From Nitrosomonadales bacterium (lineage in GTDB: Bacteria > Pseudomonadota > Gammaproteobacteria > Burkholderiales > Gallionellaceae): 64,000 bases of DNA. This document shows positions 1 through 11,462 of the stretch, in pieces. A program made the translations under genes and the position numbers. The stretch's first letter is position 1. The number at the start of each line of letters is the position of its first letter. The stretch lies in assembly GCA_023259065.1 (NCBI GenBank), contig JAHFQY010000002.1:1-64000 (forward strand), in the 5' to 3' direction. The notes under the pieces were generated by a model. It saw only the letters and a program-made list of their open reading frames with translations. It was not told where the DNA came from and searched no databases.

Positions 1-352
1 ACTGCAAGCCATGTTCGCGCGCTGCATCAGCCAGCGCCTTAATGCGACCATGATATTTGTGACCGGAACGATCGAACGCGAGAGCAACAACGCCCGCACT
101 CTTTGCTTTTTCAGCGATGCGTTTACCCACAACCGCAGCAGCCGCTGCATTGCCACCATTGCCGACCTCTTTACGCACATCCGCTTCCAGTGTAGAAGCG
201 CTGGCCAGCACCTTGCTGCCGCAAGCGGAAATAACCTGCGCATAAATGTGCTGGTTGGTGCGATTAATAGCCAAACGTACAGTCTTTTGCTCAGCAATTT
301 TTGCACGGGTTTTGCGTGCTCTGCGCTGACGCGCTTCTTTCTTGTTCAACAT
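1..352 (-). CDS. rplR: 50S ribosomal protein L18 (C-terminus cut by window edge)
   Basis: L18 binds 5S rRNA in the central protuberance of the large subunit. From an ATG at 350-352, 117 codons are visible. They begin with the basic stretch [14 protein letters not shown] and end in the family's closing block [12 protein letters not shown], so only about one residue and the stop lie beyond base 1. The gene starts 11 bp after rplF in the standard spc operon order L6-L18. The truncation is a window edge, not a broken gene. Identity is secure. Confidence 0.95.
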   Translation of the reverse strand, partial: MLNKKEARQRRARKTRAKIAEQKTVRLAINRTNQHIYAQVISACGSKVLASASTLEADVRKEVGNGGNAAAAAVVGKRIAEKAKSAGVVALAFDRSGHKYHGRIKALADAAREHGLQ

Positions 353-363
353 ATCCGCCTCAA

Positions 364-897
364 TTATTTCTTCTTGGTTTCTTTCAGGATCACAACTTCA
401 TCCGCGTAGCGCACACCCTTGCCCTTGTAAGGCTCTGGTTGACGGTAAGCACGAATTTCAGCAGCGACCTGACCGACTTGCTGCTTGTCGGAACCAGTCA
501 ACACGATTTCAGTTTGGCTTGGTGTTGCCACCTTTACGCCAGCCGGCATTTTATGCACCACTGGATGCGAGAAACCCAAAGACAGGTTTAACGTATCACC
601 TGCGGCTTGAGCTCTGTAACCCACACCCACCAGGGTCAGCTTGCGCTCGAAACCTTTTGTTACACCAACAACCATATTCGCCAACAGGGCACGAATGGTT
701 CCGGACATCGCATTGGATTGCATGGAATCATTGGTTGCCTTGCACAGTAAGGCATCACCCTGACGCTCAACAGCCACATCACTGTTTAACGCCTGCTTCA
801 TGGTGCCCAGCGGGCCCTTCATTGAAACTTGATCCGCAGCCAGCACAACATCAACACCTGCCGGCAGCGTAATTGGATTTTTAGCGACTCTAGACAT
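364..897 (-). CDS. rplF: 50S ribosomal protein L6
   Basis: L6 sits near the factor-binding site of the 50S subunit and contacts 23S rRNA. The 177-residue product has the usual length. It starts [15 protein letters not shown] and carries the two-fold L6 domain, with the C-terminal signature [11 protein letters not shown] followed by a lysine-rich tail. It lies 9 bp after rpsH and 11 bp before rplR, so the three are read from one mRNA. Nothing unusual is seen. Confidence 0.97.
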   Translation of the reverse strand: MSRVAKNPITLPAGVDVVLAADQVSMKGPLGTMKQALNSDVAVERQGDALLCKATNDSMQSNAMSGTIRALLANMVVGVTKGFERKLTLVGVGYRAQAAGDTLNLSLGFSHPVVHKMPAGVKVATPSQTEIVLTGSDKQQVGQVAAEIRAYRQPEPYKGKGVRYADEVVILKETKKK

Positions 898-906
898 TTT
901 TTACCT

Positions 907-1302
907 CTACGCTACGATGCACAAAACTTCGCCACCAATTCCATTGGCGCGCGCTTTGCGATCAGTCATCAAACCCTTGGAGGTGGATACAATAGCCACA
1001 CCCAAGCCATTCATGACCATAGGAATGTCTTCACTACCCTTGTACACACGCAGACCCGGGCGGCTTACGCGCTGGATCTTTTCAATCACAGGACGATCAG
1101 CGTAATATTTCAGGCCAATTTCAAGAGTTGCTTTGCCATCGTTGCTGGCAACCTTAAAGCCGTCAACATAACCCTCGTCTTGCAGCACTTTCGCAAGAGC
1201 CACTTTCAACTTGGAAGAAGGCATAACAACGCTTACTTTTTCCGCCATCTGCGCATTACGAATTCGCGTCAGCATATCGGCGATTGGATCACTCATACTC
1301 AT
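907..1302 (-). CDS. rpsH: 30S ribosomal protein S8
   Basis: S8 is a primary 16S rRNA-binding protein and, in enteric bacteria, the autogenous repressor of the spc operon. The 131-residue protein begins [18 protein letters not shown] and ends in the typical C-terminal block [11 protein letters not shown]. The start could be either of two ATGs two codons apart; both give a normal N-terminus. It sits between rpsN and rplF with short spacers. Whether S8 represses this operon here is not visible from sequence. Confidence 0.97.
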   Translation of the reverse strand: MSMSDPIADMLTRIRNAQMAEKVSVVMPSSKLKVALAKVLQDEGYVDGFKVASNDGKATLEIGLKYYADRPVIEKIQRVSRPGLRVYKGSEDIPMVMNGLGVAIVSTSKGLMTDRKARANGIGGEVLCIVA

Positions 1303-1312
1303 AAATTCACCC

Positions 1313-1618
1313 TTACCAGCTTGCCTTGACTACACCAGGGATTTCGCCGCGCATTGCGTATTCACGCAATTTGATACGACCCAAACCAAATTTGCTGAAC
1401 ACACCGCGTGGACGGCCAGTCAGCGCACAACGATTGCGCAAACGCACTGGACTCGAGTTACGCGGCAATGCCTGCAGTTTTTGACGAGCAGCAAACTGCT
1501 CTTCTTCACTCAACTTGCTATTAGTGATAATAGCCATCAACTCAGCACGCTTGGCAGCAAATTTCTCCACTGTGTCGCGACGCTTTTGCTCACGGTTAAT
1601 CAATGATCTCTTAGCCAT
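1313..1618 (-). CDS. rpsN: 30S ribosomal protein S14 (zinc-independent form)
   Basis: S14 helps assemble the head of the 30S subunit. This is the 101-residue form without the CxxC zinc pairs: only one cysteine is present ([11 protein letters not shown]), so it belongs to the C-minus class usual in proteobacteria. It starts [14 protein letters not shown] and lies 7 bp downstream of rplE. A long form is the normal partner in this operon and does not suggest a zinc-regulated duplicate. Confidence 0.97.
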   Translation of the reverse strand: MAKRSLINREQKRRDTVEKFAAKRAELMAIITNSKLSEEEQFAARQKLQALPRNSSPVRLRNRCALTGRPRGVFSKFGLGRIKLREYAMRGEIPGVVKASW

Positions 1619-1625
1619 GCTACCC

Positions 1626-2165
1626 TCAGTTTTTCAATGGGAATTTGAATGCCAACAGAAGGGCGCGAGCCTCTTCATCGGTCTTCGCGCTTGTCGTGAT
1701 GGTGATATTCATGCCACGCAACGCATCAATCTTGTCATATTCGATTTCAGGGAAAATGATCTGCTCTTTAACGCCCATGTTGTAATTGCCACGACCGTCA
1801 AAAGACTTACCTGAAATACCACGGAAGTCACGAATACGAGGAATCGCAACTGTCACCAGGCGATCAAGAAATTCGTACATGCGCTCGCGACGCAATGTCA
1901 CCTTGCAACCAACAGGATAATCCTGGCGAATCTTGAAGCCGGCAATCGACTTTTTGGATTTGGTAACAACCGGCTTCTGGCCCGCAATCTTTTGCATATC
2001 GCTCACAGCGTGGTCCATGACCTTCTTGTCAGCAACAGCCTCACCCACACCCATATTCAGGGTGATCTTTTCGATGCGCGGAACCTCCATGATGGACTTG
2101 TAGCCAAACTTGGCCATCATTTCTTTCGCCACTTTATCTTTGTAGAAATCGTACAAACGAGCCAT
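1626..2165 (-). CDS. rplE: 50S ribosomal protein L5
   Basis: L5 binds 5S rRNA and forms an intersubunit bridge with S13. The 179-residue product matches the family length. It starts [17 protein letters not shown] and contains [13 protein letters not shown] and the C-terminal [14 protein letters not shown]. In enteric bacteria the S8 repressor site lies at the start of this gene. It is 13 bp downstream of rplX and 7 bp upstream of rpsN. Confidence 0.97.
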   Translation of the reverse strand: MARLYDFYKDKVAKEMMAKFGYKSIMEVPRIEKITLNMGVGEAVADKKVMDHAVSDMQKIAGQKPVVTKSKKSIAGFKIRQDYPVGCKVTLRRERMYEFLDRLVTVAIPRIRDFRGISGKSFDGRGNYNMGVKEQIIFPEIEYDKIDALRGMNITITTSAKTDEEARALLLAFKFPLKN

Positions 2166-2178
2166 GCTCTCTTACCCC

Positions 2179-2490
2179 TTAAGCAATCACTTCGCCACTG
2201 GATTTGAACACGCGCACTTTGCGACCGTCTTCCAGGAACTTAGTACCAACACGATCCGCCTTTTTGGTGGCCGCATTGTAGATAGCAACATTAGAAACGT
2301 GGATCGGCATCTCCATCTCCACGATACCACCACTCACACCCTTAACCGGATTCGGCTTCTGATGCTTCTTGACTTTGTTCACGCCCGCAACCAGCAACTT
2401 GTCTTCGAGTACACGCAAAACACTGCCACGGCTACCCTTGTCTTTGCCAGCGATGATAATCACATCATCATTTTTCTTAATCTTACGCAT
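2179..2490 (-). CDS. rplX: 50S ribosomal protein L24
   Basis: L24 starts 50S assembly by binding the 5' end of 23S rRNA. The 103-residue protein carries an N-terminal KOW motif ([20 protein letters not shown], residues about 8-27) and the conserved [10 protein letters not shown] block. It follows rplN by 18 bp within the spc operon. Length and motifs are normal. Confidence 0.97.
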   Translation of the reverse strand: MRKIKKNDDVIIIAGKDKGSRGSVLRVLEDKLLVAGVNKVKKHQKPNPVKGVSGGIVEMEMPIHVSNVAIYNAATKKADRVGTKFLEDGRKVRVFKSSGEVIA

Positions 2491-2508
2491 GATTTTTCCT
2501 TGACTGCG

Positions 2509-2877
2509 TTACAGCACTTCAGGTGCCAGCGACACAATTTTCATAAAGCGCTCTGTGCGCAACTCACGAGTAACTGGCCCGAAAATACGCGTACCAATTG
2601 GCTCCAGCTTGGCGTTCAGCAACACTGCCGCATTGCCGTCAAACTTGATCAAGGAACCATCAGCGCGACGCACACCCTTTGCAGTGCGCACAACCACTGC
2701 ACTGTATACATCACCCTTCTTAACACGGGAGCGTGGGGCTGCATCTCTAATACTTACCTTGATCACATCGCCGATAGCAGCATAACGACGCTTAGAGCCA
2801 CCAAGAACCTTGATGCACATAACAGAGCGAGCGCCAGTATTGTCGGCAACATTCAAAACAGACTGCATTTGTATCAT
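2509..2877 (-). CDS. rplN: 50S ribosomal protein L14, first gene of the spc operon
   Basis: L14 forms an intersubunit bridge with 16S helix 44. The 122-residue protein starts [20 protein letters not shown] and contains the family signature [20 protein letters not shown]. Unlike the tight junctions elsewhere in this cluster it is separated from rpsQ by 136 bp. That spacer holds a consensus -10 box and a run of leader hairpins, so rplN is the first gene of its own transcript, as in enteric spc operons. Confidence 0.97.
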   Translation of the reverse strand: MIQMQSVLNVADNTGARSVMCIKVLGGSKRRYAAIGDVIKVSIRDAAPRSRVKKGDVYSAVVVRTAKGVRRADGSLIKFDGNAAVLLNAKLEPIGTRIFGPVTRELRTERFMKIVSLAPEVL

Positions 2878-2897
2878 TTTTCAATCTCCAACTTTGT

Positions 2898-3004
2898 CCG
2901 CTCGTAGCGGCTAGTTTTGGAACCCGTTCGGGTTAGGCCGCCGCAAGCGACGGTGTGAAACGAAGCCGCGCATTATAGTCACGCTTGCCGTAAGGCGCAA
3001 GCGT
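2898..3004 (-). promoter_or_regulatory. hairpin overlapping the spc promoter, plus three leader stem-loops
   Basis: A perfect 8-bp inverted repeat (2981-2988 with 2997-3004) overlaps the -35 box and spacer of the spc promoter. Downstream on the transcript lie three more stems: 2938-2953 (7 pairs including one G-U), 2921-2934 (AACCC/GGGTT) and 2898-2910 (CCGCT/AGCGG). There is no U-run after any of them, so they do not look like simple terminators. A role in autoregulation or mRNA stability is a guess. Confidence 0.5.
2972..3000 (-). promoter_or_regulatory. sigma-70-type promoter for the spc operon (rplN onward)
   Basis: On the minus strand, TTGCGC (2995-3000) and TATAAT (2972-2977) are separated by exactly 17 bases. 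The -10 box is perfect and the -35 matches three to four of six positions. It lies about 95 bases upstream of rplN. Position and quality fit the known spc promoter of other proteobacteria; activity is inferred. Confidence 0.75.
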
Positions 3005-3013
3005 AATTTGCAA

Positions 3014-3277
3014 TTAAACTGCCTGTGCCTTCTCAACCAGCTTGGACACACGCCAACTCTTTGTTTTTGCTATTGGACGACATTCCTCAATAACAACCAC
3101 ATCACCCTCGTGGCACTCGTTGTTTTCATCATGTGCGTGATATTTCTTGGATACACGAATGATTTTCCCCAGCACCGGATGTTTGGTCTTACGTTCAATC
3201 AGGACAGTTACAGTCTTGTCCATCTTGTCGCTTACCACTGTACCTGTCAGGGTACGATTCAGTTTTGTCGCATTCAT
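3014..3277 (-). CDS. rpsQ: 30S ribosomal protein S17
   Basis: S17 is a primary binder of the 5' domain of 16S rRNA. The 87-residue OB-fold protein contains [19 protein letters not shown] and the hallmark [20 protein letters not shown]. Its ATG is next to the rpmC stop. It is the last gene of the S10 operon, since the next gene (rplN) has its own promoter. Confidence 0.97.
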   Translation of the reverse strand: MNATKLNRTLTGTVVSDKMDKTVTVLIERKTKHPVLGKIIRVSKKYHAHDENNECHEGDVVVIEECRPIAKTKSWRVSKLVEKAQAV

Positions 3278-3468
3278 TACTGCGCACCCTTCTCGGTCAA
3301 TATGGTTTTCACACGGGCAATATCACGACGCACTTTGCGCAATTGGCTGGTATTGCTCAACTGCTGAGTGGCCACCTGCATGCGCAGGCCGAATTGCGCC
3401 TTTGACAAAGACAGCAATTCTGACTGTAAGTCAGCCGCAGACTTTGCTTTCATTTCGGTTGCTTTCAT
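3277..3468 (-). CDS. rpmC: 50S ribosomal protein L29
   Basis: L29 lies at the polypeptide exit tunnel near the trigger-factor and SRP docking site. The 63-residue all-helical protein has the expected form: [19 protein letters not shown], then [14 protein letters not shown]. It overlaps rpsQ by one base and is 2 bp after rplP, implying translational coupling. Confidence 0.96.
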   Translation of the reverse strand: MKATEMKAKSAADLQSELLSLSKAQFGLRMQVATQQLSNTSQLRKVRRDIARVKTILTEKGAQ

Positions 3469-3470
3469 GA

Positions 3471-3887
3471 TTACGCCCCTACCTGTCTAATAACGAATGT
3501 TGTGGCAATAGGCAGCTTTGCAGAAGCCAAACGGAATGCCTCACGCGCCAACACCTCATCAACGCCATCCATTTCGTACAACATCTTGCCTGGCTGTATC
3601 TCGGCAACATAGTACTCAGGATTACCCTTACCGTTACCCATACGAACCTCGGCTGGCTTCTTGGAGATCGGCTTATCCGGGAAGATACGAATCCAGATAC
3701 GTCCGCCACGTTTGATATGACGGGTCATCGCACGACGGGCAGCCTCAATTTGACGCGCTGTCAAACGGCCACGGCCCACGGCTTTAAGACCGAACTCACC
3801 GAAACTCACCTTGTTTCCGCGGGTAGCAACGCCGGTATTACGGCCTTTATGCTCTTTGCGGTATTTTCTTCTAGCTGGCTGTAGCAT
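3471..3887 (-). CDS. rplP: 50S ribosomal protein L16
   Basis: L16 is a late-assembly protein near the A-site tRNA elbow and is needed for peptidyl transferase activity. The 138-residue protein starts [17 protein letters not shown] and contains [18 protein letters not shown] and [19 protein letters not shown]. Its start lies inside the end of rpsC (17-bp overlap), an overlap common in this operon. Confidence 0.97.
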   Translation of the reverse strand: MLQPARRKYRKEHKGRNTGVATRGNKVSFGEFGLKAVGRGRLTARQIEAARRAMTRHIKRGGRIWIRIFPDKPISKKPAEVRMGNGKGNPEYYVAEIQPGKMLYEMDGVDEVLAREAFRLASAKLPIATTFVIRQVGA

Positions 3888-4581
3888 GTTTTGCCCCCGA
3901 CTTTCTTACTCTCTTTTCCGGTTCAGCAACTGGCGCTACAACTTCCTGCACGCCTGTGTGCTCACCCTTGTAGACCCATACCTTAACGCCGATCAAACCA
4001 TAGGTCGTCAATGCTTCGGACGTACCGTAGTCAATGTCAGCACGCAGTGTATGCAATGGCACACGGCCTTCGCGATACCACTCAGTACGGGCAATTTCAA
4101 TTCCGTTCAAGCGACCCGAGCTCATGATCTTGATGCCTTGGGCACCCAGACGCATTGCGTTCTGCATTGCGCGCTTCATGGCACGGCGGAACATGATGCG
4201 TTTTTCCAGTTGCTGGGTAATCGAATCAGCGATCAACTGAGCGTCGATCTCCGGCTTGCGCACTTCCTCGATATTCAGGGCAACATCCGGCAAGCCCATG
4301 CGCTTCTTCAATTCGTTGCGCAGTGACTCAATATCTTCGCCCTTCTTGCCGATGACCACACCTGGGCGCGCCGAATAAATCGTGATCTTTGCATTCTTGG
4401 CTGGACGCTCGATTACAATCTTCGAAACCATGGCACCGGCCAGTTTCTTCTTCAGGTAATCGCGAACTTCAATATCCTTATGCAACAGCTCAGCAAAATT
4501 GCTGCTATTGGCATACCACTTTGAAGACCAGTTTTTCTGCACGCTCAACCGAAAACCGATTGGATGAATTTTCTGTCCCAT
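3871..4581 (-). CDS. rpsC: 30S ribosomal protein S3
   Basis: S3 lines the mRNA entry channel and contributes to helicase activity. The 236-residue protein starts [12 protein letters not shown]. It has a KH domain in the first half ([20 protein letters not shown]) and the C-terminal domain with [14 protein letters not shown] roughly 25-residue basic tail follows, somewhat longer than the core but usual in betaproteobacteria. It overlaps rplP and follows rplV by 6 bp. Confidence 0.97.
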   Translation of the reverse strand: MGQKIHPIGFRLSVQKNWSSKWYANSSNFAELLHKDIEVRDYLKKKLAGAMVSKIVIERPAKNAKITIYSARPGVVIGKKGEDIESLRNELKKRMGLPDVALNIEEVRKPEIDAQLIADSITQQLEKRIMFRRAMKRAMQNAMRLGAQGIKIMSSGRLNGIEIARTEWYREGRVPLHTLRADIDYGTSEALTTYGLIGVKVWVYKGEHTGVQEVVAPVAEPEKRVRKSGAKHATAS

Positions 4582-4587
4582 GTCTGC

Positions 4588-4920
4588 TTAGCTCCCGACA
4601 GTAATCGTAATGTGGCAAGTTTGCTTTTCGATACCGTTGCCACGACCTTTGGCGCGAGCCATCATGCGCTTGAGAGAGGTAGCCTTATCAACATAAATGG
4701 TCTGCACCTTCAACTCATCAATGTCAGCACCATCATTGTGCTCGGCATTGGCAATAGCGGACTCCAAACCTTTTTTGATAATAACAGCGCCTTTTTTCGG
4801 GCTGAAAGCCAGAATTTGCAAAGCCCTATCAACTGGCAAGCCGCGAATCTGATCCGCAACCAACCGACCTTTTTGCGCCGACAGGCGAACACCTTTTACT
4901 ACAGCTGTTGTGCTCATCAT
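4588..4920 (-). CDS. rplV: 50S ribosomal protein L22
   Basis: L22 forms part of the exit tunnel constriction through its extended beta-hairpin. The 110-residue product has the loop-bearing C-terminal half [19 protein letters not shown], with the usual residues at the tunnel tip. Of the two N-terminal methionines, the first has a purine-rich site just upstream. It lies between rpsS and rpsC with 6-bp spacers. Confidence 0.97.
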   Translation of the reverse strand: MMSTTAVVKGVRLSAQKGRLVADQIRGLPVDRALQILAFSPKKGAVIIKKGLESAIANAEHNDGADIDELKVQTIYVDKATSLKRMMARAKGRGNGIEKQTCHITITVGS

Positions 4921-4926
4921 GCCTCC

Positions 4927-5205
4927 TTATTTCTTAGCCGCTTTTTTATCAGCAGCGTGACCTTTGAAGGTGCGTGTCAATGAAAATTCGCCGAGCTTGT
5001 GCCCTACCATATTTTCGGAGATATACACCGGGATATGCTGCTTGCCGTTATGCACTGCAATAGTCAATCCTACAAAATCCGGCATTACAGTAGAGCGACG
5101 CGACCAGGTTTTAACCGGGCGTTTGTCGCTGGTAGCGCGCACAGTCTCTACCTTCTTCAACAGGTGCGCGTCAACGAATGGACCTTTTTTAATGGAACGT
5201 GCCAT
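4927..5205 (-). CDS. rpsS: 30S ribosomal protein S19
   Basis: S19 sits in the head of the small subunit and contacts L5 across the subunit bridge. The 92-residue protein starts [19 protein letters not shown] and contains [18 protein letters not shown], the diagnostic block. It is 10 bp after rplB and 6 bp before rplV. Confidence 0.97.
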   Translation of the reverse strand: MARSIKKGPFVDAHLLKKVETVRATSDKRPVKTWSRRSTVMPDFVGLTIAVHNGKQHIPVYISENMVGHKLGEFSLTRTFKGHAADKKAAKK

Positions 5206-5215
5206 GTTTTACCCC

Positions 5216-6043
5216 TTAAACCTGAAAGCGACGACGCACGATCATGCCGCTAGTGCGCTTGTTGCGACGAGTGCGGAAGCCTTTGGCTGGCACACCCCAT
5301 GGGCTAACCGGATTACGGCCAGCTGCAGTTTTACCTTCACCACCACCGTGCGGGTGGTCAATCGGGTTCATAACCACACCACGAACAGTCGGGCGAATGC
5401 CGCGCCAGCGATTTGCACCGGCCTTGCCGATCGAGCGCAATGAGTGCTCACCGTTACCTACCTCGCCAATAGTTGCGCGGCACTCAACGTGCACCTTGCG
5501 AATCTCGCCAGAGCGCAAACGCAGCTGGGCATAGCTACCTTCACGAGCCAGCAGCTGTACTGACGTACCGGCAGAACGTGAGAGCTGCGCGCCTTTGCCT
5601 GGCAGCATTTCGATACAGTGTATCGTCGAGCCAACCGGGATGTTGCGCAATGGCAACGCATTGCCAGCCTTGATCGGGGCCTCGGCACCGCTCATCAATT
5701 GCGCGCCTACGGCAACGCCCTTGGGGGCAATAATGTAACGACGCTCACCGTCCGCGTAACACAGCAATGCAATGTGCGCAGTGCGGTTTGGATCGTATTC
5801 CAGATGCTCAACAGTAGCAGGAATGCCATCCTTGTCGCGCTTGAAGTCAACGATACGGTAACTCTTCTTGTGACCGCCACCCATGTGGCGCACAGTGATG
5901 TGGCCGTTATGGTTACGACCAGAAGAACGATTCTTCTTCTCGATCAGAGATGCATGTGGCTTGCCCTTGTGCAAATCAGGATTAACCACGCGCACAACGG
6001 CGCGACGACCTGGAGATGTTGGTTTTAATTTAATTAGTGCCAT
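5216..6043 (-). CDS. rplB: 50S ribosomal protein L2
   Basis: L2 is one of the oldest ribosomal proteins and supports subunit association and the peptidyl transferase centre. The 275-residue protein starts [19 protein letters not shown]. The C-terminal half has [19 protein letters not shown], including the histidine near the catalytic centre that is invariant in the family. It follows rplW by 5 bp. Confidence 0.98.
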   Translation of the reverse strand: MALIKLKPTSPGRRAVVRVVNPDLHKGKPHASLIEKKNRSSGRNHNGHITVRHMGGGHKKSYRIVDFKRDKDGIPATVEHLEYDPNRTAHIALLCYADGERRYIIAPKGVAVGAQLMSGAEAPIKAGNALPLRNIPVGSTIHCIEMLPGKGAQLSRSAGTSVQLLAREGSYAQLRLRSGEIRKVHVECRATIGEVGNGEHSLRSIGKAGANRWRGIRPTVRGVVMNPIDHPHGGGEGKTAAGRNPVSPWGVPAKGFRTRRNKRTSGMIVRRRFQV

Positions 6044-6048
6044 GATAT

Positions 6049-6366
6049 TTATCCTTGCTCACTAGCAGCAAAATTAATTTCCTGACCTGGCGCCAGGCAA
6101 ACATATGCCTTCTTCCAGTCCTTGCGGCTGCCCATGAACCGACCAAAGCGCTTTTGCTTGCCCTTGACGTTGGCAACTTGAACGCTATCCACGTTCACCT
6201 TGAACAACAGCTCGACAGCGGCCTTGATTTCCGGCTTGGTTGCATCGGAAACAACTTTAAAAATCACCTGCTCATTTTTCTCGGCAACAAAAGTCGCCTT
6301 TTCAGAAATTTGCGGAGCAAGCAAAACATTCATCAAACGTTCTTGGTTGAAATTTTGTGCGCTCAT
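6049..6366 (-). CDS. rplW: 50S ribosomal protein L23
   Basis: L23 is the docking site for trigger factor and SRP at the tunnel exit. The 105-residue protein contains [19 protein letters not shown] and the rRNA-binding [20 protein letters not shown]. The chosen ATG overlaps the rplD stop by four bases, which supports it over the internal methionine 11 codons later. The short N-terminal extension is therefore probably real. Confidence 0.96.
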   Translation of the reverse strand: MSAQNFNQERLMNVLLAPQISEKATFVAEKNEQVIFKVVSDATKPEIKAAVELLFKVNVDSVQVANVKGKQKRFGRFMGSRKDWKKAYVCLAPGQEINFAASEQG

Positions 6367-6989
6367 GCCAGCAACTCCTCAATTTTCGCCATTGCGTTGC
6401 GAGTTACCAATACCTTGGGGAAACGCACAAGACTAACCGGATCAGCCTGATGGGCTTCCAGCACCAATACGTTCTCAAGGTTACGCGAGGACAGGTACAG
6501 GTTTTCATCCATGTTATCGGTGATAACCAGCACGCGACCGGCATCAAAACCCATAACCTTCATTTTCTGCGCCAACAGCTTGGTTTTTGGTGCTTCAACT
6601 GTCAGATCGTCCACCACTGTCAAACGACCCTCGCGCACCAGCTGCGACAAGATGGAAGCGACACCGGCACGGTACATCTTGCGGTTGATTTTTTGTGTGT
6701 AATTCTGATCGGGCGAGTTCGGGAAAATCTTGCCACCACCACGCCACAACGGGCTGGATGCCATACCGGAACGAGCACGACCGGTGCCTTTTTGCGCCCA
6801 AGGCTTGCGAGTGCTCTTGGCAATCTCGCTGCGTCCCTTTTGCTTGCTGTTGCTTGAACGAGCATTGGCCTGATATGCGGTCACCAACTGGTGAATCAGC
6901 GCTTCGTTATACTCACGACCAAACAGGTCATCAGAAGCCGTCATGCTTGCAGCCGCCTTGCCATTTGCGTTAATGACTTTAATTTCCAT
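6363..6989 (-). CDS. rplD: 50S ribosomal protein L4
   Basis: L4 lines the exit tunnel and, in enteric bacteria, represses its own operon by transcription attenuation and translation control in the S10 leader. The 208-residue protein has the long tunnel loop [18 protein letters not shown] at about residues 59-76. Its ATG overlaps the rplC stop by one base and its stop overlaps the rplW start by four. Whether L4 autoregulation exists here is unknown; a hairpin in the rpsJ-rplC spacer is noted separately. Confidence 0.97.
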   Translation of the reverse strand: MEIKVINANGKAAASMTASDDLFGREYNEALIHQLVTAYQANARSSNSKQKGRSEIAKSTRKPWAQKGTGRARSGMASSPLWRGGGKIFPNSPDQNYTQKINRKMYRAGVASILSQLVREGRLTVVDDLTVEAPKTKLLAQKMKVMGFDAGRVLVITDNMDENLYLSSRNLENVLVLEAHQADPVSLVRFPKVLVTRNAMAKIEELLA

Positions 6990-7633
6990 TATGCACCTGC
7001 TTTCACTGCCGGACGCACGACCACATCACCGCCCTTGGAGCCGGGTACAGCACCCATTACCAACAGCAATTGACGGTCAGCATCAATACGAACAATTTTG
7101 AGATTCTGCACAGTGCGCTGCACGTCACCCAGGTGACCTGTCATGCGCTTACCCGGGAATACGCGACCGGGATCCTGCGCCATACCGATAGAACCCGGTA
7201 CGTTATGTGATTTGGAGTTACCGTGGGTAGCACGGCCAGATCTGAAGTGGTGACGCTTGATGGTACCCGCGTAGCCCTTACCGATAGTCACGCCGGTTAC
7301 GTCAACCTTCTGACCAACCTGGAACATGTCCACACCAAGCTTGCCACCAGCCTGCAGCACAGACACCTGTTCTGGAGTGGCAACAAATTCTTTCAATACG
7401 CTACCCGCTTCTACGCCAGCCTTGGCAAAATGGCCCGCAGCAGCCTTGCTTACACGGCTTGCACGACGAACGCCAAACGCGACCTGAACCGCGCTGTATC
7501 CATCTGTGGCTACATTCTTGAATTGGGTAATGCGATTATTGGACACGTCCAGCACTGTTACCGGCAACGATGCTCCGTCGTCAGTAAAAATACGGGTCAT
7601 GCCAATCTTGCGACCGACAAGTCCTAAACTCAT
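6989..7633 (-). CDS. rplC: 50S ribosomal protein L3
   Basis: L3 helps nucleate 50S assembly and reaches the A-site side of the peptidyl transferase centre. The 214-residue protein starts [16 protein letters not shown] and carries the central loop [20 protein letters not shown], including the glutamine that PrmB methylates in enterics. An AAGGA ribosome-binding site lies 7 bases upstream of the ATG. Unlike other genes here it is 79 bp away from its upstream neighbour rpsJ. Confidence 0.97.
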   Translation of the reverse strand: MSLGLVGRKIGMTRIFTDDGASLPVTVLDVSNNRITQFKNVATDGYSAVQVAFGVRRASRVSKAAAGHFAKAGVEAGSVLKEFVATPEQVSVLQAGGKLGVDMFQVGQKVDVTGVTIGKGYAGTIKRHHFRSGRATHGNSKSHNVPGSIGMAQDPGRVFPGKRMTGHLGDVQRTVQNLKIVRIDADRQLLLVMGAVPGSKGGDVVVRPAVKAGA

Positions 7634-7651
7634 TTTATTTCCTTTTTAAGG

Positions 7652-7673
7652 GGCCGACTACAATTGGTCGGCC
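7652..7673 (-). promoter_or_regulatory. stem-loop in the rpsJ-rplC spacer
   Basis: A perfect 7-bp inverted repeat, GGCCGAC (7652-7658) and GTCGGCC (7667-7673), encloses an 8-base loop. On the transcribed strand it has an A-run before it and a CCCTTAAAAAGG stretch after it, so it is not a terminator in the operon's direction; a T-run follows only in the plus orientation. It ends about 20 bases before the rplC ribosome-binding site. Function unknown. Confidence 0.5.
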
Positions 7674-7712
7674 GATTTTTAATACCACAACAACAAATTA
7701 CTTCACTTCAAC

Positions 7713-8024
7713 TTACTGCAGCTTGATTTCCACATCCACACCGGCTGGCAAATCAAGCTTCATCAATGCATCAACCGTTTTTTCTGTTGGATCAATAATA
7801 TCCATCATGCGCAAATGCGTACGAATCTCGAATTGATCACGCGATGTCTTGTTCACATGAGGTGAACGCAGCACATCAAAACGCTCAATCTTGGTAGGCA
7901 GGGGAACCGGACCCTTTACAACCGCGCCAGTGCGCTTGGCTGTATCAACGATCTGCGAAGCAGACTGGTCAATCAGGCGATAATCGAACGCTTTCAGACG
8001 AATGCGAATTTTCTGACTTTGCAT
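7713..8024 (-). CDS. rpsJ: 30S ribosomal protein S10 / NusE, first gene of the S10 operon
   Basis: S10 works both in the 30S head and, bound to NusB, in transcription antitermination. The 103-residue protein starts [20 protein letters not shown] and has the conserved [19 protein letters not shown]. It heads the S10 group (S10-L3-L4-L23-L2-S19-L22-S3-L16-L29-S17). Its partner NusB is also encoded in this window (59237-59689). Confidence 0.98.
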   Translation of the reverse strand: MQSQKIRIRLKAFDYRLIDQSASQIVDTAKRTGAVVKGPVPLPTKIERFDVLRSPHVNKTSRDQFEIRTHLRMMDIIDPTEKTVDALMKLDLPAGVDVEIKLQ

Positions 8025-8079
8025 ATTATTTTCTCAACTTATGGCAGCCAAAATGCAACTGCGGATTAAAGAACGAAAT

Positions 8080-8106
8080 ATTATACAGCGAGAACCAGTC
8101 TCGCTG
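8080..8106 (-). promoter_or_regulatory. stem-loop abutting a TATAAT box between tuf and rpsJ
   Basis: In the 108-bp tuf-rpsJ spacer an 8-bp perfect stem (8086-8093 with 8099-8106, loop ACCAG) is followed at once on the minus strand by TATAAT (8080-8085). No good -35 is found 16-18 bases upstream. It could be a weak extended -10 promoter for the S10 operon, a poor terminator of the str operon, or both. About 56 bases separate it from rpsJ. Confidence 0.4.
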
Positions 8107-8132
8107 CACGCTATTTTTAAAACCTTACCAAA

Positions 8133-9323
<1,191 letters not shown>

Positions 9324-9344
9324 TTCAGCTCTCCAGTTTTTAGT

Positions 9345-11438
9345 TTATTTCTTGCTCATTATCGCTTCAGCCACATTCCTGGGGGCTTCAGTGTAATGCT
9401 TGAATTCCATAGTGTAAGTTGCACGACCTTGCGTAGCAGAACGCAATGCAGTGGAATAACCGAACATCTCAGCCAAGGGCACCTCTGCCCTTACGGTCTT
9501 GCCACCACCCGCCATGTCATCCATACCCTGCACCATACCGCGACGCGAGGACAGATCGCCCATTACCGTACCGGTATAGTCTTCGGGAGTCTCAACCTCA
9601 ACAGCCATCATAGGCTCCAGCAGTACAGGATTAGCCTTGCGCATGCCATCCTTGAACGCCATGGATGCAGCCATCTTGAACGCGTTTTCGTTGGAGTCCA
9701 CATCATGGTAGGAACCGTCGAACAGGGTGATCTTCACGTCCTCAACCGGGTAGCCAGCCAATACACCGCTAGGCAGCGATTCGCGCAAGCCCTTCTCGAC
9801 CGCAGGAATGAATTCACGCGGAACAGTACCACCCTTGATCGCGTCGACGAACTCAAAGCCCTTGCCGGCTTCGTTAGGCTCCATCTTGATCCACACATGA
9901 CCGAATTGACCACGACCACCGGTCTGCTTGGCATACTTACCCTCAACCTCAACCGACTTGCGTATCGCTTCGCGGTATGCTACTTGGGGCGCACCCACGT
10001 TCGCTTCCACGCCAAATTCACGCTTCATACGATCAACCAGAATCTCCAGGTGCAACTCACCCATACCGGACATGATGGTCTGACCGGATTCCTGGTCTGT
10101 GCGTACGCGGAACGAAGGATCCTCAGCCGCCAGACGACCCAGCGCGATACCCATTTTTTCCTGGTCAACCTTGGTTTTAGGCTCAACCGCGACGTGAATA
10201 ACCGGCTCAGGGAACACCATGCGCTCAAGAATAATAGGCTTGGCTGGATCACACAGAGATTCACCCGTAGTTACATCTTTCAGGCCGATACAAGCAGCGA
10301 TATCGCCCGCCAGAATCTCTTCAATTTCTTCACGATTATTGGCGTGCATCTGAACGATACGACCAATACGCTCTTTCTTACCCCTGACAGAGTTATAAAC
10401 CGTGTCACCTTTTTTCAGGACGCCGGAATAAACACGCACAAAGGTGAGCTGCCCCACAAATGGGTCAGTCATCAACTTGAATGCCAGCGCGGAGAAACCC
10501 TCGCTATCGTCCGCCTTGCGCGAAGTTGGCTCGCCCTCTTCGGTTTCGCCGGTCACGTCAGGAATATCCACCGGGGATGGCATGAACTGAACTACCGCGT
10601 CCAGCATGCGCTGCACACCCTTGTTCTTGAACGCGCTACCGCACAGCATAGGCTGGATTTCACAAGCGATGGTGCGCGTACGCAGACCGAGAATAATCTC
10701 CTCTTCGGTCAGGTCGCCGTTCTCCAGATACTTTTCCATCAAGTCTTCAGATGCCTCGGCAGCAGACTCAATCATCTTCGAGCGCCACTCTGTGGCGCTT
10801 GCAACCAACTCCGCAGGAATCTCGCGATAGTCAAATTTCATCCCCTGGGAAGCATCATCCCAGTAGATAGCCTTCATCTTGATCAGGTCAACTACACCCT
10901 CAAATTTCTCTTCAGCGCCAATGGGAATCACGATAGGCACAGGAGAAGCCTTCAGGCGCGTGCCCATTTGCTCGACCACTTTGAAGAAGTTTGCACCCGA
11001 ACGATCCATCTTGTTGACGAAAGCCAGACGCGGAACCTTGTACTTGTTAGCCTGGCGCCATACAGTCTCCGACTGCGGCTGCACACCACCCACCGCGCAA
11101 TACACCATGCACGCACCGTCCAGCACACGCATGGAGCGCTCCACCTCAATGGTAAAGTCCACGTGTCCCGGGGTATCAATGATGTTGAAGCGATGCTCCT
11201 GGAACTGGTTTTCCATGCCCTTCCAGAAGCAAGTTGTTGCAGCGGAGGTGATGGTAATGCCACGCTCCTGCTCCTGCTCCATCCAGTCCATGGTTGCCGC
11301 GCCATCATGCACTTCACCAATCTTGTGACTTACGCCGGTGTAAAACAGAATACGCTCGGTCGTCGTAGTCTTGCCCGCATCAATGTGCGCGCTGATACCG
11401 ATATTGCGATAACGGTTAATAGGGGTTTTACGAGCCAC
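9345..11438 (-). CDS. fusA: elongation factor G
   Basis: EF-G is the translocase GTPase of translation. The 697-residue protein has the G1 loop [19 protein letters not shown], the DTPGHVDFT motif and NKMDR, followed by domains II-V. The C-terminal [20 protein letters not shown] is typical. The length is that of the standard bacterial EF-G and there is no sign of the EF-G2 or tetracycline-protection variants. It is 24 bp after rpsG and 21 bp before tuf. Confidence 0.98.
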   Translation of the reverse strand: MARKTPINRYRNIGISAHIDAGKTTTTERILFYTGVSHKIGEVHDGAATMDWMEQEQERGITITSAATTCFWKGMENQFQEHRFNIIDTPGHVDFTIEVERSMRVLDGACMVYCAVGGVQPQSETVWRQANKYKVPRLAFVNKMDRSGANFFKVVEQMGTRLKASPVPIVIPIGAEEKFEGVVDLIKMKAIYWDDASQGMKFDYREIPAELVASATEWRSKMIESAAEASEDLMEKYLENGDLTEEEIILGLRTRTIACEIQPMLCGSAFKNKGVQRMLDAVVQFMPSPVDIPDVTGETEEGEPTSRKADDSEGFSALAFKLMTDPFVGQLTFVRVYSGVLKKGDTVYNSVRGKKERIGRIVQMHANNREEIEEILAGDIAACIGLKDVTTGESLCDPAKPIILERMVFPEPVIHVAVEPKTKVDQEKMGIALGRLAAEDPSFRVRTDQESGQTIMSGMGELHLEILVDRMKREFGVEANVGAPQVAYREAIRKSVEVEGKYAKQTGGRGQFGHVWIKMEPNEAGKGFEFVDAIKGGTVPREFIPAVEKGLRESLPSGVLAGYPVEDVKITLFDGSYHDVDSNENAFKMAASMAFKDGMRKANPVLLEPMMAVEVETPEDYTGTVMGDLSSRRGMVQGMDDMAGGGKTVRAEVPLAEMFGYSTALRSATQGRATYTMEFKHYTEAPRNVAEAIMSKK

Positions 11439-11462
11439 GGTAGATACCTAACTTTTCAATGA

